DNA from: Rhynchospora pubera | Taxonomy: Eukaryota > Streptophyta > Magnoliopsida > Poales > Cyperaceae | Direction of reading: 5' to 3' | NCBI GenBank assembly: GCA_028095005.1 | Contig: CM051460.1 | Span: forward strand, 234,564,742 to 234,628,741 | DNA: 64,000 bases | Shown here: piece after piece, positions 1 through 12,524 of the stretch | Layout of the letters: the number at the start of each line of letters is the position of its first letter | How positions within the stretch are numbered: the first letter of the stretch is position 1 | Position numbers and translations under genes: made by a program | The notes under the pieces: model-generated | The model's input: the letters and a program-made list of their open reading frames with translations, nothing else | What the model was told of the DNA's origin: nothing | Database searches by the model: none

Positions 1-1370
1 AGTTTCTCTAAGGTACAGCTTTATTATAAGCCTCGCAAGCATTTATATCCAATTGATAAATACTATTGTACAATATTAGTATTTATGACCATCTAAAATC
101 GAAGAAATTAAGATATTTGGAAATCAAACCGAAATTTTGAATTATCTTTAAATTCAATAAAAAAAAAGAAAATAGCAACAAACGAAAATCAGATTAATTT
201 CATAAAGGGGTTTACATATAATTTGGTATTGTGCATGTTGCAATGGATTGCGAGCCTCAATTTCACTTTCGATTAGGAGTGATGAAGAGAGGGACAGATC
301 ACGATCCTAGTTGCGGGGCCATCGTTTTCTCCTTTTCATTATTGAGAACATGCTTCTGCAACCGATTTCGGATTTTTGCAAAGATCACATCTACGGTTTT
401 GTGGCGGACCGATTAGTCAGGAGAAGAGAATGAGGAACGATTAGTCAGGGGAGGCAGTGCTACTTGAGGAGGAGGAGAAGAGAAGGAATGGTCGAAGAGG
501 AAAGAGATGAAGCCAATAAATAGAATGGCAGTAAAAATTGAAAACCTAACTATGCCAAATAAAAGTATATTGGTGGATCGGATCAGTTTCATGTGCAAAA
601 ACACCCGCCACACCAATAGTTATATAGCATTACATTGCATATGACGGAAAAAAAATACTATTTAGCGTTGTTTTGACCAGATCCGTGTCGGGCTGCAGTT
701 TACCGAAACAACTACGACTCCCACGAGTTTTTATTAATAATATTAATATTGATATGTTAAAATAAAAAATAAATAAAATGACACCATGGCATAAAACCTC
801 ATGCCACGTGTCTCATGCAATTCTTTATCTCACCTTAACCATCTTCACGTTATCATTTTTCTTGTACCACTCTTCTCCGGTGACCATATAACTTAATTTA
901 TTCATTCCTTTGATGAGTTTCTTCAAACCGAAAACAAAATAAAGTCCAACCAATTAAGTTGAGCAAACTCAGAAGTTATGATCCAAATGATATTTGATTT
1001 GGTCGATCGTTTAAAATTCAAGACTATGTCGCAGTCAATTGGATAATTGTTTCTAATTCATTCATGAATTTCTCGATCATTTAATTAAGTAATCGGATTT
1101 TTGTATATTTAATTATTTAATTTTGTATTGGTTGATTGATTGATTTAATATTATCGTTTTGTTTTAATTGGATTTATTTATTGCAATCTGATTGGTATAT
1201 TTGATATCTGAATTGTGCTATCAACTGTTGGCAATTCTTGTAGAAAGTGATTTGCGGTGTGATAGTAATCAGTTGGTAACCCTTAGAGAAGGTGATTAGC
1301 AGTTAAAATTGATTGATTGCATTGAATAATATTTCGTGGATTAATTCGATCTTGTTGTATTTTGTTATAT
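1..1370. other. Intergenic, no supported gene
   Basis: AT-rich DNA without a convincing gene. Two short reading frames overlap near 413: one on the plus strand at 231-416, and one on the minus strand at 616-413 whose first 45 residues are hydrophobic and could form a signal anchor. Neither has a recognisable domain or a clear splice partner, so they are not called as genes. The minus frame could be a first exon or a fragment of a type II membrane protein, but nothing downstream supports that. Confidence 0.4.
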
Positions 1371-1379
1371 TTTAATTAA

Positions 1380-1793
1380 GAGATAGGCTAAAATCAGTCG
1401 CCACTGACGGATGAGACCGTCAGCTACAATCAAATCTCAGTTTTTGAGATTTTAACAATTTATCCGAACCGTTCAATGTATTCTCCATATTGAAATCTCG
1501 TTGGAGAAAAAAATTTATATTTTTCTAAAATTTTTTAGTATTTATTAGGTATTTTACAAAATTCTTAATCTAAACAATTATGGACCCTTCAATAACTATG
1601 ATTTTTAAAAATCTCAAAAAAATAGTAAATAAAATCAGAAAAATGTAAAATTTGATCTCCAATGAGATTTCAATATGAAGAACACATTGAACGGTTCAGA
1701 TTAGCCATTACAACCTCAAAAGTTGAGATATAATTGCAGCTGACGGGTCCATCCGTCAGTCGTGACTGATTTTAGCCTATCTCTTTAATTAAA
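1380..1793. mobile_element. Foldback MITE with 9-bp TSD (shared-core family, copy A)
   Basis: A 414-bp near-palindrome. It starts gagataggctaaaatcagtc and ends in the inverse of that sequence. It is flanked by the direct repeat tttaattaa at 1371-1379 and 1794-1802, a 9-bp TSD typical of Mutator-type transposition. The arms carry a second inverted motif around ctgacgg. The interior holds the inverted core seen in other elements of this window: a gaacggtt(c/t)gga-type block on each side of an AT-rich centre. No coding capacity is visible. Confidence 0.85.
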
Positions 1794-1802
1794 CATAGAG
1801 AA

Positions 1803-2150
1803 GTTGCGTCGTTAAAATAATCAGTTATTAAGGTTTATACCTGATTATGTTTGTTTTTCTGTTGCGACGTAAGTTGACGAACCGTCGGATGAATGCAGAA
1901 GATATTGTTTCTCTCTTGCGTCCCGCGACCCGTCGGTGCAGGATGTAACATGTCCACCTAAGTGTCAACTAGCTAGCTTCTTGATCATTTCAAGTAGTAA
2001 CGTAATGACTTGTACAATGACATACACAAGTCATAACGTCAAATTCCATTTTTCATATATATTATAATTTATAATTATACAATCAAAATATATGGCTATG
2101 TACAATCTTAGTCAATTATATTATAAGATTAAAAAAAAATTGATAAGAAG
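1803..2150. other. Intergenic / decayed promoter of RNase T2 pseudogene
   Basis: No gene is seen. The last 50 bases (about 2110-2162, with gataagaagcg and gttagaaagca) match the leader of the RNase T2 gene at 17.9 kb, so the duplicated segment starts upstream of the coding region. Confidence 0.45.
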
Positions 2151-2162
2151 CGTTAGAAAGCA

Positions 2163-2700
2163 ACGAGGAGCCTAAAATTGCCTCTCTGTTTTTTTTTTTT
2201 TTTAAAAAAAACCTCTTTGTACTGGCATTTGCCAAAGTGTGCAAGGATACGATTTCTAATTTTTTACTTCGTGCAACAGGTAATGAAGTTCTTTTATGTT
2301 AATTCTAAAAAAAAAAATTCTTTTATATTTATTTCTATATACGCATGTCAACGAGTTTTTATGTTGCAGTGCCGCCCAAAAATAGTGCGCGCATATATCA
2401 TTTATGCTGATTTACAACACAGTAGCAACACAAATGACCTGATTCTTTTTTCCACAATTTCCCATTGTTAGTTTCTTAGAAATAAGAAAAAAGTATTGTC
2501 ATTTTGAAATCAATACCTTACAAAAATATTGTTTTTTTGGATGAAACAGTGGTCAATTTCGTTGTGTAACACGAAGCGAGGCTGTTTGTTATCCAACTTC
2601 GGAAAGCCGCCATTAGATTTTTTAATTCATGGTCTATGGCCTAACTACTACAGTAGTTCATCTTCACGTCCCAAACGATTTACGTACCTTGTCTTTCTTT
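2163..2700 (+). pseudogene. RNase T2 pseudogene fragment (exons 1-2 only)
   Basis: Degenerate paralogue of the RNase T2 gene at 17950. The exon 1 remnant (2163-2279) has ACG where the intact copy has its ATG, a poly-T/poly-A disruption in the signal-peptide region, and a normal end at VQQ with a GT donor. The exon 2 remnant (2550 to about 2690) still encodes W-S-I-S-L-C-N-T and the active-site region IHGLWPNY, the CAS I block that contains the catalytic histidine. It has a one-base insertion compensated by a later deletion, and lacks the end of the exon. The intron between the exons is also alignable, as is the start of the next intron to about 2770, so this is a DNA-level duplication rather than a retrocopy. 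Exons 3-4 are absent, so no working enzyme is expected. Confidence 0.85.
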
Positions 2701-2771
2701 TACAAATTGGTTAGATACCTGCGTGAAATATTTAGGATATATTACGCAGAATTTTGAAACAATTTTTTTTT

Positions 2772-3739
2772 AAAATAAATTGGAAGTCTAAGCTATCCAA
2801 CTTATTTTTAAATTAAATGTCTATGAAATATCTCCATCCGGATTTCGAATCTGCGACTTTTCACTCAAAATGTATTGCTCTTTACCACTAGAACAAAAGC
2901 TGTGTGTGCATTTTTTTTTTATCAAGTTCCGTATATTATCTAGATCATATATGTAAGTCATTATATAATTGGTAAATATAAGTGCATGTGTTTATACGGC
3001 ATAATGCCTTACCTATTCTCTTTTCCTAACCACTATCGTTAAACAAATTAATTAAGACGCGGAATTTTTGTGTCGCTTTCAGTGGTTTCTCTCTACTCAT
3101 TTTAAACGCACTGATTCAAGAGGTGTTACACACTAGATCTTAGCATGTAAATACGTGTTTCTATTATTCGATTGATTTGATCTGTGGTTGGATGTCAATC
3201 GTCAGACAAAGCAACAAAATATATTGATTTTGTATCTAATAAAAAAATAAGTTGAGCTACATATCTACATGCATCGCAGGTAGATTGAGTAACATATATT
3301 TATTGTCTAACATTATTTTGTTTTTTTTTTTGTCCACGTGTGAGGAAACTTTTTGCTTGTATAGTTGAAAATTAGACATCGCTTGGAGGCAACACATTGC
3401 ACATCACATCATCCATCTTGATCCAACGGTTGTTGTAGATGCTTGGGGGTTTAGAATGATGGGAATTAATACTGTGCGCCGGTTTTGCAATATTGTGGAT
3501 GGTTTCATTTTGTGATGACGAATGGATCCATTGACTTTAATTGGGCTTATCCTTTTTTTAATCTTGGTTTTCTAATCTTACATATAATCAAGATGAATGG
3601 ATGGCTTCAAATAGAGCTGATATACACCATCCAGCTATAAAGCATCCAAGCATTCAACAGGTTAGGGAGTCAGAAATGGACTTAAAAATCTAAATTTCCA
3701 CGTGCTGACGTCAGCAAAATTTTTTTTGACAAATTTCCG
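2772..3739. other. Intergenic, no supported gene
   Basis: AT-rich sequence with no coding signal that I can support. At 3701-3770 there are two cgtgctgacgtca/ttgtgctgacgtca boxes about 45 bases apart, directly before the tandem repeat. Confidence 0.4.
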
Positions 3740-4125
3740 AAAATATTTTGTGCTGACGTCATCAAATATACTGATTTAAGAGTTCAGTTAAATATTCAAA
3801 GGGATGAATTAAAATATGTAAGTGTTCAGTTAGATGCACCAATAATTTAGATTTTTAGTTTTTGAGTTCAGTTAAACACCTTAAGGAATTATTTAAAAGT
3901 ATGTATGTGTTCAGTTAGATGCACCAATAAATTAGAAATTTAGTTTTTGGGTTCAATTAAATACTTTTAGGGATGAAGTTAAAGTGTCTATGTGTTAAGT
4001 TAGTTGTAGTAGAAATTTGATTTTTGTAGTTTTTTTGTGTTCAGTTTAATACATTAAGTGATGAGTTAAATTGAGTTATGTGCTCGGTTAGATACATCGG
4101 TAATTTGACAGTTTAGTTCTGATAT
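3740..4125. repeat. Tandem repeat, about 85-bp unit, roughly 4 copies
   Basis: The phrase ttcagttagatgcacc starts units at 3825 and 3910. Diverged versions begin at 3995 (ttaagttag) and 4083 (ctcggttagatac), giving periods of 85, 85 and 88 bases. A partial, more diverged unit precedes the first. Each unit also carries a second ttcagtta box in its middle. No open frame runs through it. Confidence 0.75.
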
Positions 4126-5284
4126 GACATAAATATGTACACTTACAACAACAAAACAATCACTTACAGCAATAAAACGAAGGGACACAAATATTAATTT
4201 AATAAAAAAACAACATAAACAGATTGAACAAACAAATCAAACATTTACAATAACAAAGCGAACATTTACAACAATAAATTGAACACATATATATAACTTT
4301 CAAAAAAAATAATGATCATATTCAATATACAAATTGAACACTTATAACAACATATTTAACATATGCAATATACAAAGTGAACAGATACACTCTTTAACTC
4401 CTTAATCAGTGATCAACAATTGTAAACACAAAATCTCCAACCGCTTGACTTCTCAATTCTTCTTAATCTGAACAATCTAAATCAGTACTAAACAAGCCGA
4501 GATGTTCCTATCGCCTCTCAACAAAAAAGTTGGAAATTAATCTAAATTTCAACAAAAAGGGCATAATATACTCATTAATAGTTGGAAATTAGTGAAATTA
4601 AATCAATAACTAAATTGTAACAGGAATAAGTATGTTCCTAAACATCTTGCATGTAAAATAAGTTTGGTACCTGCCACCAAATTAAAACAAATCGTGCCAT
4701 AAACAAGCATGCACAAGCTTATATGAAAAATTCAGAATAGACAATGGAAGCTGAAACACAGCGAGCATTGACGCAAGCAAAAGAGCAAACACCTGGTGGA
4801 TATTGGTGTATCCGAACTGTCGATGAGAAGAGGAACGACTTTCTCGAGATAATGTTTCTTGAGGCGGTGAATCTTCTCCTTCTCCACCGGGTCGATCAAA
4901 ACTATTCTTGTCAGCGACTTAATCAGAGTCGGAGGCGGCGTCGTGGCGACTACGGTTGTCGACTGAGGTCTGGTGGTTATGTGGAGAAGGAGTACCTAAC
5001 GTCGCAAAGAAGAGTTTGGAAGGAGGAAATGCACCGAGTGTATGGAGTTGGTTGGTGGAGCAAAGGTAGCCATGGCTGTCCCTCTAGAGTGAGGTGAACT
5101 GGTGAAGCGGCCAAGACGACGAGTAGTCGAAAGATTCGAAACCCTAGATCGACGAGACGCGATGGGTGTCAGGATTAGAAATTGAAAATACGGCTAGGGT
5201 TTGGTTTGCAGCCAATTGATGGGCCTATAAAAATCTCTTTGGAGCCTGTGGATGCTTGGATGTTTATTCACTGGATGGTATATA
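4126..5284. other. Repeat-rich intergenic; short open frame of uncertain status
   Basis: At 4130-4390 the motif tgaaca(c/t)tta(c/t)aacaa recurs several times, mirroring the ttcagtta boxes of the preceding tandem repeat in the opposite orientation. This resembles subterminal repeats of a transposon, but no ends were found. At 4744-5097 there is a 117-codon open frame with an arginine-rich stretch and no family resemblance. The same DNA read on the minus strand looks like a plant leader (aaccctag motifs), so it may be captured gene sequence. No product is assigned. Confidence 0.35.
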
Positions 5285-5640
5285 GTAATTATCGGCTCCA
5301 AAAGGTGCACATGAAAAGGTGCCTATCAAGAAAATTTCTTACAGGGTGCGATTTAAGAGGTGTCTCGCCAAAGGATACAATCGAGTGGATGTCTCATCCA
5401 CCAAAGGGTGCTAATATTTTATTTATAAATAGTACTCTAATTTTTTTTTTTATTAACCACTTCACATTTACAAAATGACAAACATAATAGATATCACATC
5501 ACTATCAAATAGAAATCCAAATGTAATAAGTGCACGAGTCACGGAAACTTTGACTTACAACTGACTGAAAGACGAAAAATACATGGAACATAAATTTTGT
5601 TCTACTAGATAGTAAGATAATTTTTTTATGCAATACATTT
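5285..5640. repeat. Dispersed repeat R, copy 1
   Basis: Shares about 300 bases in the same orientation with 13830-14190, including caccaaag, ataatagatatc, atagaaat, a gtgcacg box and aattttgttct...agtaagata. No TIRs or LTR termini were found. The gtgcacg(g) box near its end recalls Helitron-type termini, but a CTRR end and hairpin were not identified, so the class is open. Confidence 0.5.
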
Positions 5641-5806
5641 TTTTCCGTATATCATGTCGATTTCAACATTTAACAAGAATTTGTTTCCAATATTTTTTCA
5701 TTATTTATGCATTTGGGCCACTAATTTTATGTACATATATGAATTTTAAAATATTCAAATTTTTGAAATTAACAATAATATTGGATTAAAATATTATATA
5801 TATAGG

Positions 5807-5808
<2 letters not shown>

Positions 5809-5854
<46 letters not shown>
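5809..5854. repeat. (TA)n microsatellite
   Basis: About 45 bases of uninterrupted AT dinucleotides, ending 16 bases before the left TSD of the large Mutator-like element. Confidence 0.9.
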
Positions 5855-5856
<2 letters not shown>

Positions 5857-5881
5857 CTAGAATACATATTGGTGATTTTAC

Positions 5882-6155
5882 CCACAATTATTTTATATAG
5901 GAATTCTAACATCAAAAATTTTAATACAAAGAATTAATATATTTTTTTTAATAAGAAGAAAGTTCTAACGCGTTTATAAACCGCGCGTCTCTCTCTCCTC
6001 TCGAACGCGCTCTATAAACGAGTAAGAAGGCTTCTTACCCGTTTATAAAACACGCTGGAATGCCTGCTTTTTGTGCGCTACTTTAACGTAATTAACGCGT
6101 TTATAAAACGGGTAAGAAGGCTTCTTACCCGTTTATAAAACGCGTTAGAGAGGAG
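5882..6155 (+). repeat. Left TIR of the MULE
   Basis: About 275 bases. It contains two palindromic modules in which gggtaagaagg is followed directly by its inverse cttcttaccc, each flanked by (a/t)aacgcgtttataaa boxes (6003-6065 and 6090-6150). The transposase frame starts about 200 bases further in, so its promoter probably lies in or next to this TIR. Confidence 0.85.
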
Positions 6156-6358
6156 AGATTCGTAACTTTGGTTATTTCAACCAAACTTTAGTCATTTCAA
6201 TCAAACTTTAGTCATTTACCAACAGTTTGTGTCTATAATTTTGTGAATTTATAACCACGTTATTCGAAGTTATATAAGACTATACCTTCTCGCCGAATTG
6301 AAATCGTCCACAACAGATTATCTCTTCCATTTTAAAAACCTCTCAATCAAATCCAAAA

Positions 6359-9344
6359 ATGTCTACAATTACAATATATGTCAACCAATATCCAACTTTT
6401 GGTGCTTCTTACTTCCACATCGGTTGTAGTATGCATACCACATATGCTGATATTCGAAATGAATTATACAGCAGGCTACAGATTTTAGAAACTCAGTACA
6501 CTTTGAATATCCACGGTCGTTACAATGATATAGTAAATGGGATATATGAATCTCTATTTCTTCATGTAAATTCTGAAGATCAATGACGCCTTTTTTACCA
6601 CGAGACATTCGAGACGAGAGGACTACCCATTATTGAGTTGCATGTTGATTTCATCCCCGTATATGGCACAGGACCAGATCTGAACCTAACACCCCTTGAT
6701 GAGCCCAATAGCAGTGAGCCAAACACTTCCTTAAACCTTATGTGTGGCCAACAATCCACCCCTTACCAATGCACTGGCGAACAGTCCGTTCCTACGCAAG
6801 ACAATAACACATCAGGAGATGATGTCGAGGTTGTCGATGGTGATGAAGATGAGGGTCCAGCGACTTACTCTGACCTTTCTACCGGAGAAGAATATACCGA
6901 TGTAGAGGACTTCTCCGAGAGAGAAGTGCCTTTCTATACAAACTGCGACCAGCCGTACGTTTCAGGAAGGACGGACTTGCACCATCCTGTAAGTGAATTG
7001 TGTGATATTTCCATGTTTGAGTATGCTGGTATGCCGGACCCTAAAACAACTAATTCTAGCTGTCTGTGATGTTTCATGCAAAACAAATCGAGAAGTTCGA
7101 ACAGAAACTAGCAATGAACAAAAAATTGTAATAGTTTGCCTGCAAAAACCGAAATGTAAGTGGCGATTGTATGGTAGACGTGAGAGTTATAATACAAATT
7201 GGAAGATTTCTACCAATCCAAATGAGCATACTTGTTCGAGACCTCCGGGCCAAAAAGGTCACGAAAACCTTACAGCTAGTCTCGTTGCCGAATACGTTAG
7301 GGATGAATTGAAAAAAAAATTTAGGAAAAAGTGTCCAGGACATAGGAAACCTCATAAGGGCTAGATATCCACGTATTGAACCGACTTATAATAAACTATG
7401 GCGTGGGAGGGAGCGAGCATTGGACCAATTGTTTGGGTCTTGGAACGGTCCTACAATAAACTTCCACGCCTTCTGGAGGCAATGAAGGCGACGACCCCAG
7501 GGACGAAGTACACAATAGTTTCTTGGCCTACGGACGATCCTAACATTGGCGTCTTCAAGATGGCAGCCTGGGATTTTGGTCCGTGCATAGAAGCGATGAA
7601 ATATGCCAGACCTGTTATCTCAATTGATGCTAGTTTTTTATCGGGCCAATACAAAGGTAGATTATTTTCAATGTGTGGTTATGATCCAGAAAATCGATTA
7701 ATTCCGGTTGCATTCGGATTGGGCGAGAAAGAAGATAAGGATACTTGGGGATGGTTTATGTCTTGGGTTAGATGGGAAGTTTTAGGGCAGAACAATAGAT
7801 AATGTGTCATATCTGACCGTCATAAGACAATAAAAGCGGTATTTGCATCCGTAGATTACGGTTGGAAGGCACAAGGTGCGCATGCAGTAGCGATTCATCG
7901 GTTCTGCATGCAGCATGTTGCGGAGAACTTATGGAAGGAGGCTGGCGGGTCACAAGATGCGGATTTGAAAAAAAATTCAAGTGTAGACTTGCAAACAAGA
8001 AAAACTCTAGACGTTTTAGAGATAATTGGGGAGTACTGAAGGAAAACAACCTGAGGGCATATCAGTACCTAAGAAAATGTGGTAAAATCAATGAAAATGA
8101 CAAGAACGAGCGGCCTAAACTATATAAATGGGCTCAGAGTTTTGACAAAGGGCATCGGTGGGGTATAATGTCGAGTAATGGATCGGAGAATCTGAATAAT
8201 GTGTTTAGAATAGAGAGAAGATTACCAGTGACAGCACTTGTAGAAGGCACGTGGTATAAATGTGCCAACTGTATGAACAAGCGAACACAAGAAGTACTTC
8301 AAAGGTTGAGTTTAGGAGAAAGATGGCCGGAAGCAGTAAAGAATAAATTGATCAAGCACGATGGAAAATCACGTAAGTACTTAAAAAAAATATTTAATTC
8401 ATTCATTCATTCATTTTAATTCATTTTGAACTAACTTCATCTTTTTGTTGCAATCTCAGAGGAGTTTATGAGCACATTCGTGTTAAGATTGGACCTTGGA
8501 GAATTTCGCGTGAAAGTTCGCGAGGAGTACCGTGATGGTGTAGGCTACGATTATTCCCATTACACGGTTCAAATTACACCCGACATGGAACAAACCGATG
8601 TGCAATTACCCTTCACTCGAACCACATGTGAGTGCCAAAAACCACAATTGACAGGTATCCCTTGCGCACATGTGATTGCTGTTTGTAGGGAGACAAATTA
8701 CAATGTAGATCAATTTGTGGATGGTCACTATAGCATGTAAAACCAGCACATGATATGGTCAGTAGGTCGGTTTCATTGTTACGAAGATGAGAATGAATGA
8801 CCAGTTTATACAGGTCCCATAATTGTCCCCGACAAGAGTTTGGTCAATCGAGGAAGGCGCAAAATCATTCGTGCAGAGATGTGGATGGATAGGATGGAAG
8901 GAAGGAAAGGTGGAGGTTCCACAAGAAAAAACACAAAAGAAAAATCAATGTCAAGCTTCAACAAGTCAACCGCGACAACCAGCACCTCAACCGCCATATC
9001 CGATGGATGCATTGCAATCCGATCGATACACCAGCAGACCACCAACAAGGGCCAACAGTCCAAGAAGGACAGCGAGTACTGAACATACGGTTTGGACACG
9101 TCATACACCCATTCAACCAAGATGAATGTCATTGCATGTTGATCCACGAAACAACAATAATAAGGAGGACAAAGGATCTGTACAACCATGGAGAAATTCT
9201 ATAAGCATTGATCCACGGGTAAGAGATGTCGCATCTGGAAATATGAGAAGTGAGTCCGCTAGATTTCCAACAAGCTCAACAAATGAAGCTAATACATCAA
9301 GGGAGAGAGGACGAAAAATGATTGTTTGGGGGGAAATTAGGTAA
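6359..9344 (+). pseudogene. MULE transposase (MURA/MuDR type), decayed
   Basis: Transposase of the surrounding MULE; in an intact element it would bind the TIRs and cut and paste the element. In order: an N-terminal region (6359-7069) with an acidic stretch; the MuDR DNA-binding domain (about 7070-7340; C-K-W-R-L and a W-K-I...H-T-C-S zinc-type pattern); the DDE transposase core (about 7398-8350; PVISIDASFLSGQYKG with the first aspartate, CVISDRHK with the second, and YGWKAQGAHAV after it); a SWIM zinc finger (8620-8740; CECQ...GIPCAH); and a basic C-terminal tail near 8840. Breaks: an in-frame TGA at 6584, a frame change near 7050, stops just after 7360, a TAA at 7800 immediately before the second DDE block, a frame change near 7940, and a frame change or intron near 8400. 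Family assignment is secure; activity is not expected. Confidence 0.9.
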
Positions 9345-9985
9345 TGTATTGTCTTTCGGAAGGAATAGAAAAAATAAAAAAATTAAAGATTCAGTATTGT
9401 AATCCGATGTATTGGAATTGAATATATTGTAATGGAATGTATTGTAATTTTTACTTTGAATTTCAAATTTTTACTTTGAATACCGGCTGAATATGAATCA
9501 TTGCAAGCCTGATATTGTCAGCTTTACAAAGATAAACCAAAGGTAGTATCTTCGCATGGCTTTGCCATTTTCTTCATTTATTTAATTTCTTCTTAATTTG
9601 ATTTCATCCCTCTTCCCCCTCTTGTGAAGTTATTCAGTTTCACTCAATCTTTCCGATTTATTTTTACAAAGAGTTGCTTATTTTCTGGGTTACCAATAAA
9701 TGTGATGTCAACTCCTATATACCAAACAACAAGTGCAGTATTTAAAAACTTGTTTTCAGTTTTCACCAGAGAAAAACCAGGACATTAATTACGTTTGCGA
9801 GTTGATGACAGCCAAATTATTGTACTCTGCTCTCTTGTTATATACTATGTGCTACTCTTCTGTAACGAGTCACTTAGGTGGGTTCTGTACTTTTGATAAA
9901 AGAAACGTCCCTTGTCTAATTTCGAATTTCGAATTTTGAATTTACTGTAGTCCGTAGTTAGTATTAAGAAACACTGTTACAAAGT
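9345..9985. other. MULE interior, non-coding
   Basis: Follows the transposase. AT-rich, with repeated tgtattgtaat-type phrases just after the frame. No gene is supported; the open frame at 9733-9939 has no recognisable content. Confidence 0.4.
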
Positions 9986-11475
9986 TTCAATCACGGACAA
10001 ACGTGTTTATAAAACACGTACAAACGTTCTTAATCTATTATAAAACGCGTTAGAAGGTAGAAGATGACAAAATTTTCTGACAATAATAGACTGACAAACT
10101 TACATGAAATGAATTTACCCTTTTATAAAATGCGTTAAAAGGCTTTGTACCCTTTTATAAAACGCGTTAAAAGGCTTTGTACCCGTTTCAAGAACGGGTT
10201 GAAGCCCTACTTTCTTATCGTTTTCCATCATCATTTCAATTTATAAACCGAACCCAAGCCGCAAATCTCATCTCACATCTCTCATTATCACCTCTCTTAT
10301 TCTGTTTCTCTTTCTTTATATCTCATATATTGTCAATTAAACCCAAAATAGAGACTGGTAGAAATGTTAATAAGTGCGAAATTATAAATAAGGGATTTTC
10401 AGGTGGAATCTGTTATTATGTACAAAGGTCGGCCCAGATGGACAGCTCGCTAACTTCATCATCATCTGAGGTAGACCAACACTCTGTTGCCTACGATCAT
10501 GAGTCATGGGCGGTAGAGTTCTACCGACCCAATTAGGGAAGAACTCGACGACTGTCGAAGGCTCTCGCAGTTTTGGGCAACTGTCCAAGAGTCTCCCCAA
10601 ATCGTTGTTTTCATATTAATTTGATTTTTGCAATGAAAATTATTATTATTTTTATATTAATGAGTTATTATTATTTTTTATATTAATGAGTTATGAATAT
10701 TGTAATGGAAATTGTTATTAATTTTTATATTAATGAGTTATGAATATTATAACCATATTAATTTTCAACAAGACAATAAAAGAAAAATTATAAATTTTTT
10801 TTAATACATTAAGATTGGCTATCTATTACAACAAGTACAAAAAAAATGTAAATTAAAATACATTAAAATTTTGAACCACATAATTTTCAAGCGCAACAAG
10901 TAGAAAAATGTCGGGCCGCTCAGAATAAACTGTTCTCTCCAACTAGTACAAAAAAGTTGGACCCCATTTTGTGGCATCCGTCCTCTACACATAATAATAG
11001 ATTCCACGTGAAAATTTATAATTTAAAATTGGTGGAATATTAACATTTTCTATCATTGAATTTTTGTGTTTTCTAAAGTTGCTGGATAAAGGCTCAGTGC
11101 TTTTTTTTTTTATGATTTTGTGAAACGAAATAGAAGAACGAGTTCAGAGTTATATATAGGCAATTATTTACGCGCAATAACCATTCTAGCACGTTTTATA
11201 AAGGGGTAAGAAGGGTCTGCCAAATTTTACCGCTCAAATATAGTATCACGCTGCCCAAAACAGAACTGACACCTTCGAACCCGTTTATAAAACGCGTTCA
11301 AAGTCTTCAAACGCGTTTTATAAACGGGTAAGAAGGTGGAGTCTAATTTTTGCCGCTTAAAATAGACTGACAAACTGCTTCTGCAGTAAATTGCATTAAT
11401 TCAATCCTTCGTACCCGTTTATAAAACGCGTTCGAGCCCTTCTTACGCGTTTTATAAACGGGCTCGAAGGGTTGA
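9986..11475. repeat. Internal array of MULE palindromic subterminal repeats
   Basis: Copies of the TIR module (cccgtttataaaacgcgtt and its inverse) recur at about 10002-10060, 10118-10200, 11190-11215, 11276-11335 and 11412-11475, in both orientations, often as back-to-back inverted pairs. This is more than 1.5 kb inside the right end, so these are not simply TIR sequence. The stretch between them has short AT-rich tandem phrases (ttatattaatgagtta, 10650-10745). Confidence 0.75.
10800..11060. repeat. Internal MULE duplication, copy 1 (copy 2 at about 12020-12330)
   Basis: Shares attaaaattttgaaccaca, cctctacac(a/g)taata and aagttggtggaatatt-type phrases in the same order with 12020-12330. Together with the palindromic modules on both sides this shows the right half of the MULE contains two related blocks about 1.2 kb apart. 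Confidence 0.6.
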
Positions 11476-12524
11476 GTTTATTTATACTCCTTCCTCTCTG
11501 CAATTTCTCTCCGAAAATTCAGAAATATGAAAAAATTTAGAGAAGCTACGCAGAGAGAGAAATTGAGAAAACAAAATGTCAACTAAACCACGTCATGTTT
11601 GTACCAGTTTGCTTCTCCAAGGAGATGGACGAATAACTAAACGAGATTCTTCGGCACGTCTACTTGCACTACCCTTCTGTTAAATAGAAATGACATATAT
11701 CATTTGGACTGATTATTAAGTTTTCTATAATTAGATGTTTTATTATTATGTGTTTTATTATTATCTGTTTTGTTTTATGTTTTAGTATATGTGTATTAAT
11801 TCGTGTAGTATATTTATTGTAAGTTTTATTATCTATGTGTGTTTTAATTTTTATTTTATCTATTTACGTTTTTTTTTGTGAAATTCAAAATATTAATCTT
11901 ACGAGACTTAATATTTATTTAAATTATATTACACAATACAACTCAATGAAAATTAAACTAAAAAACACAATACAAATTTATAATTACAATTTATTAAAAT
12001 TTTGGACCACACAATTCAAAAAAAAAAATACATGATATTAAAATTTTGAACCACATAAAAAAATTGTAGAGGATCCATTGCTAAGGGTGGGTCGAGATAA
12101 GAGCACCGCAACTTATAGACAAGAGTCGGACGACTGATTGTCATATTGACTCTCTCTTTTTCTGAGACTTGGATGAAGATGCTTGCATGTATGCAGATTC
12201 TCATCCAAGGATGTCGGCTGCAGTGTTATGGCTCGTAGAACCAGCCCAGGAAACCGCCCTCTACACGTAATAACAGATTCCAACTGAAAGTTTTTAATTT
12301 AAAGTTGGTGGAATATTAATAGCCATAAGGATTGTGTGCGACTCTATATCACTGAATAATTGTGCCGCATACAACCCTTATGGCTATTAATTTCGCACCA
12401 ACTAATTTTTTTTTCATTCTGCATCCATCTCTTCTTTCTCTCTATTTTTTTTTTCTCTTTTGTTTTTTATTTCTGTTCTGTGCGAGAGAGCGAGTGGGAG
12501 GTGATGGTCTTTATAGGGAAAACT

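Noticed and set aside
6381..6608. 75-codon minus-strand frame opposite the transposase start
   Set aside because: Antisense shadow of a recognisable MULE transposase region.
10177..10536. 119-codon frame between MULE internal repeats
   Set aside because: Starts inside a palindromic repeat module and has no recognisable content; low-complexity serine stretch.
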